Positions 6,039 to 7,526 of a stretch of DNA of 7,526 bases are shown here, in pieces; the first letter of the stretch is position 1; each line of letters opens with the position of its first letter. A model generated the notes under the pieces. The model did no database searches. It saw nothing but the letters and a program-made list of their open reading frames with translations, and was not told where the DNA came from. A program made the position numbers and the translations under genes. This DNA is from Mycobacterium sp. GTDB lineage: Bacteria; Actinomycetota; Actinomycetes; Mycobacteriales; Mycobacteriaceae. The stretch lies in NCBI GenBank assembly GCA_020438915.1, contig JAGQTR010000222.1, positions 1-7,526 on the forward strand. Direction: 5' to 3'.

Positions 6039-6084
6039 GCCCCCCGCGCCTGAGCCCCCGTGCCTGAGCCCCCGTGCCTGAGCC
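6031..6084. repeat. 14-bp tandem repeat, about 3.8 copies, spanning the KAS stop codon
   Basis: The unit is G(C/T)GCCTGAGCCCCC. Copies run 6031-6045 (15 bp, one extra C), 6046-6059, 6060-6073 and a partial 6074-6084. The first copy includes the KAS stop codon (TGA 6036-6038). Later copies repeat TGA at 6051, 6065 and 6079, so all three plus-strand frames are closed. It fills most of the 65-base gap between the convergent KAS and methyltransferase genes. Replication slippage on a C-rich unit is the likely origin. Confidence 0.85.
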
Positions 6085-6103
6085 GAGGTGGCCGTGCAGC
6101 CGA

Positions 6104-7018
6104 TCAGGCCTTGGTGAGGGTGAACTGTCCGAGCTCGCTGATGCCGCGCTTGAAGAAGTCGCTGCAGCCGACCAGGTACTTCATGTACCGCTGGTAGACC
6201 TCTTCGGACGTGGCGGCAACCGCCTCGTCGTGGTGGGCCTGCAGGGCCTCGGCCCAGGTGTCGAGCGTGCGCACGTAATGCTCGTTGAGAAGCTGCTTTT
6301 GCTCCAGCGAGAATCCCGCGTCGGCGGAGAGCCCGATGATGTCGTCGTCGCACGGCACCGATCCGCCGGGGAAGATCTCCTTGGCGATGAACCGCATGAA
6401 CTTCAGGTCGGACATCACGATCGGGATGCCCATCTCGGGCCAGCGCTTCAACGGGTGCCCCAGGATCGCCTGGATGACGAACCGCCCGCCGCTGGGGAGA
6501 AAGCTGTGGCAGGCCTTGAAGAACGGTGCGTACCGCTCCTGCGGGAACGCCTCGATTGCTTCCAGGCTGATGATGCGGTCGACGGGCTCGTCGAACTGTT
6601 CCCAGCCGCGCAGCAGCACCCGGCGTGTCCGGTCGGTGTCGATGCCGTCGAGTAGCTCCTGGACGAACTTGGCCTGGTTCTTGCTCAGGGTGAGCCCGAC
6701 GACGTTCACGTCGTAGTTCTCTACCGCCCGCTGCATGACCGAACCCCAGCCGCAGCCGATGTCCAGCAGTGTCATACCCGGCTGCAGATCCAGCTTGCCC
6801 AGCGCCAAATCGATCTTGGCCATCTGCGCCTCGCCGAGCGTCATGTCGTCGTGCTCGTAGTAGGCGCAGCTGTAGGTGCGCGACGAGTCCTGGAAGAGAC
6901 CGAAGAACACGTCGGACAGGTCGTAATGCGCCTGGACCTCTTCGAAGTGAGGCTCCATCTGGTGACCCGTTTCCCGCGGTTCCCCCGTGTTCTCGACCAT
7001 CGGTCGACCGACCTCCAT
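6104..7018 (-). CDS. Mycolic-acid SAM-dependent methyltransferase (CmaA/MmaA/UmaA family)
   Basis: A cytosolic enzyme that adds a SAM-derived methyl or methylene group to double bonds of the meromycolate chain. Its 304 residues carry the SAM motif LLDIGCGWG (84-92), the cap segment TYSCAYYEHDDMTLGEAQ (48-65), GWEQFDEPVDRI (138-149), IFPGG (215-219) and TSEEVYQRYMKYLVGC (270-285). Comparing active-site residues of CmaA1 from memory, C51, E156, Y248 and C285 are kept, but the His of LLHTI is Gln183 (VIQAI), as I recall for MmaA4/Hma. The end (KRGISELGQFTLTK) resembles UmaA and the start resembles CmaA/MmaA2, so the product type (cyclopropane, methyl branch, hydroxyl or epoxide precursor) is not assigned. 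The N-terminus is about 15 residues longer than usual. M7 (ATG at 7000) with GGAGG 11 bases upstream, or M21, may be the true start. It lies 77 bases downstream of a second family member. Confidence 0.9.
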   Translation of the reverse strand: MEVGRPMVENTGEPRETGHQMEPHFEEVQAHYDLSDVFFGLFQDSSRTYSCAYYEHDDMTLGEAQMAKIDLALGKLDLQPGMTLLDIGCGWGSVMQRAVENYDVNVVGLTLSKNQAKFVQELLDGIDTDRTRRVLLRGWEQFDEPVDRIISLEAIEAFPQERYAPFFKACHSFLPSGGRFVIQAILGHPLKRWPEMGIPIVMSDLKFMRFIAKEIFPGGSVPCDDDIIGLSADAGFSLEQKQLLNEHYVRTLDTWAEALQAHHDEAVAATSEEVYQRYMKYLVGCSDFFKRGISELGQFTLTKA

Positions 7019-7044
7019 CCCACTATGCGGCCACTGATCCTGGT

Positions 7045-7059
7045 GCCTGACAATCAGGC
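7045..7059. other. 15-bp dyad between the two methyltransferase genes
   Basis: GCCTGA (7045-7050) and TCAGGC (7054-7059) form a perfect 6-bp inverted repeat with a 3-base centre. A second palindrome, GTGGCCAC, lies at 7067-7074. There is no T-run on either side, so a classical terminator is unlikely. The 77-base spacer 7019-7095 otherwise holds only a weak -10-like CATAGT read on the minus strand (7027 to 7022). The dyad could be an operator or an RNA hairpin separating the two genes. Confidence 0.4.
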
Positions 7060-7095
7060 TACGTCCGTGGCCACAAATTACTACACGGGCGTCAG

Positions 7096-7526
7096 TTACT
7101 TCTTCTCGCAGGTGAACTGGACGACGTCGGTGTAGCCCTCACGGAACAGGTCGGCGCAGCCGTCGAGGTATTTCAGGAACCGCTCGTAGATCTCTTCGGA
7201 CGTGATCGCGATGGCCTCGTCCTTCTTGGACTCCAGGTTCCTGGCCCAGGTGTCCAGCGTTTTGACGTAGTGCGGCTGCAGGTGCTGCTCACGGGTGACC
7301 GTGTAGCCGGCGTTGGCAGCGTGATCCTTGACCATCGAGGCCAGAGGCAGCCGACCGCCGGGGTAGATGTAATCCATGATGAATTTGATGAACCGCACCC
7401 GTGACATCGTCAGCGGAAGTCCCTTGGCCTTGATCTCCTCATCCTCGGGGATGACGATCGTGTGCAGCATCATCACGCCGTCATCGGGCATCCAGCTGTA
7501 GGTCTTCTTGAAGTAGTCGTCGTACT
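7096..7526 (-). CDS. Mycolic-acid cyclopropane synthase/methyltransferase family, 3' part (5' end outside window)
   Basis: The frame runs open to the window edge, and the visible 142 complete codons are the C-terminal half of a mycolic-acid methyltransferase. They begin YDDYFKKTYSWMPDDG; the internal ATG at 7491 is not the start. The segment MMLHTIV keeps the active-site His that the downstream paralogue lacks. Also kept are YIYPGGRLP, the Tyr of LQPHYVKTLDTW, the Cys of LKYLDGCADLF and the end YTDVVQFTCEKK. These features resemble PcaA, CmaA1, CmaA2 and MmaA2, so a genuine cyclopropane synthase is likely, though the SAM-binding half is unseen. It is transcribed ahead of the 6104-7018 gene with a 77-base spacer, suggesting a two-gene unit derived from an old tandem duplication. 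Confidence 0.9.
   Translation of the reverse strand, partial: YDDYFKKTYSWMPDDGVMMLHTIVIPEDEEIKAKGLPLTMSRVRFIKFIMDYIYPGGRLPLASMVKDHAANAGYTVTREQHLQPHYVKTLDTWARNLESKKDEAIAITSEEIYERFLKYLDGCADLFREGYTDVVQFTCEKK

Noticed and set aside
6023..6040. GC-rich hairpin at the KAS stop codon as an intrinsic terminator
   Set aside because: The stem GCTCGGC with GCC(T)GAGC needs a bulge and is followed by C residues rather than T residues. It is better explained as part of the 14-bp repeat.
5298..6353. Minus-strand open frame of 351 codons under the KAS gene and into the methyltransferase 3' end
   Set aside because: It overlaps two strongly supported genes in other frames, and the predicted protein is His/Arg/Gly-rich without family features.
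1..7526. RNA genes, CRISPR arrays, insertion sequences or phage attachment sites
   Set aside because: I saw no tRNA-like cloverleaf, spaced repeat array, transposase frame or terminal inverted repeats. Gene density is high and spacers are all under about 135 bases.

Overview
The window is GC-rich actinobacterial DNA and almost certainly comes from a mycobacterium, most likely an environmental or fast-growing Mycobacterium/Mycolicibacterium species. The evidence is two tandem mycolic-acid methyltransferases (CmaA/MmaA/UmaA/PcaA family), a beta-ketoacyl-ACP synthase that reads like mycobacterial KasB nearly throughout, and the tail of a protein resembling M. tuberculosis Rv0910. Family comparisons here are from memory of the reference proteins; no alignment or search was run.

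Layout. Positions 1-291 (+) hold the 3' part of an SRPBCC protein of the Rv0910 toxin type, which converges on and overlaps the next gene by 26 bp. Positions 266-985 (-) encode a GntR/FadR-subfamily repressor. It is divergent from a sugar-acid operon: gluconokinase (1113-1625) and a GntP-type gluconate permease (1713-3155). The 986-1112 spacer carries a near-consensus promoter, phased A/T tracts and repeats that could be operators. An NAD(P)-dependent aldehyde dehydrogenase follows on the same strand (3230-4654), and it is open whether it belongs to that operon. Next come a stand-alone KasB-like condensing enzyme (4788-6038), a short 14-bp tandem repeat at its 3' end, and convergently two mycolic-acid methyltransferases (6104-7018, and 7096 to beyond the window end).

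How the genes work together. The left module is a self-contained gluconate uptake and phosphorylation unit: permease, then kinase, then 6-phosphogluconate into the pentose phosphate route, with the adjacent FadR-type regulator probably sensing a sugar acid. The right module concerns the cell envelope. A KAS enzyme that would elongate meromycolate on AcpM lies beside enzymes that modify the meromycolate chain with SAM. It is outside the usual acpM-kasA-kasB-accD6 context, so it looks like a paralogue with a specialised role.

I found no wholly new system, RNA gene, CRISPR array or insertion sequence. The points most worth a second look are the KasB paralogue paired with methyltransferases, residue changes in its acyl-channel helix, the His-to-Gln change in the methyltransferase active site, the repeats in the gntR/gntK spacer, and the 14-bp stop-containing tandem repeat. 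No gene-free stretch exceeds about 130 bases.
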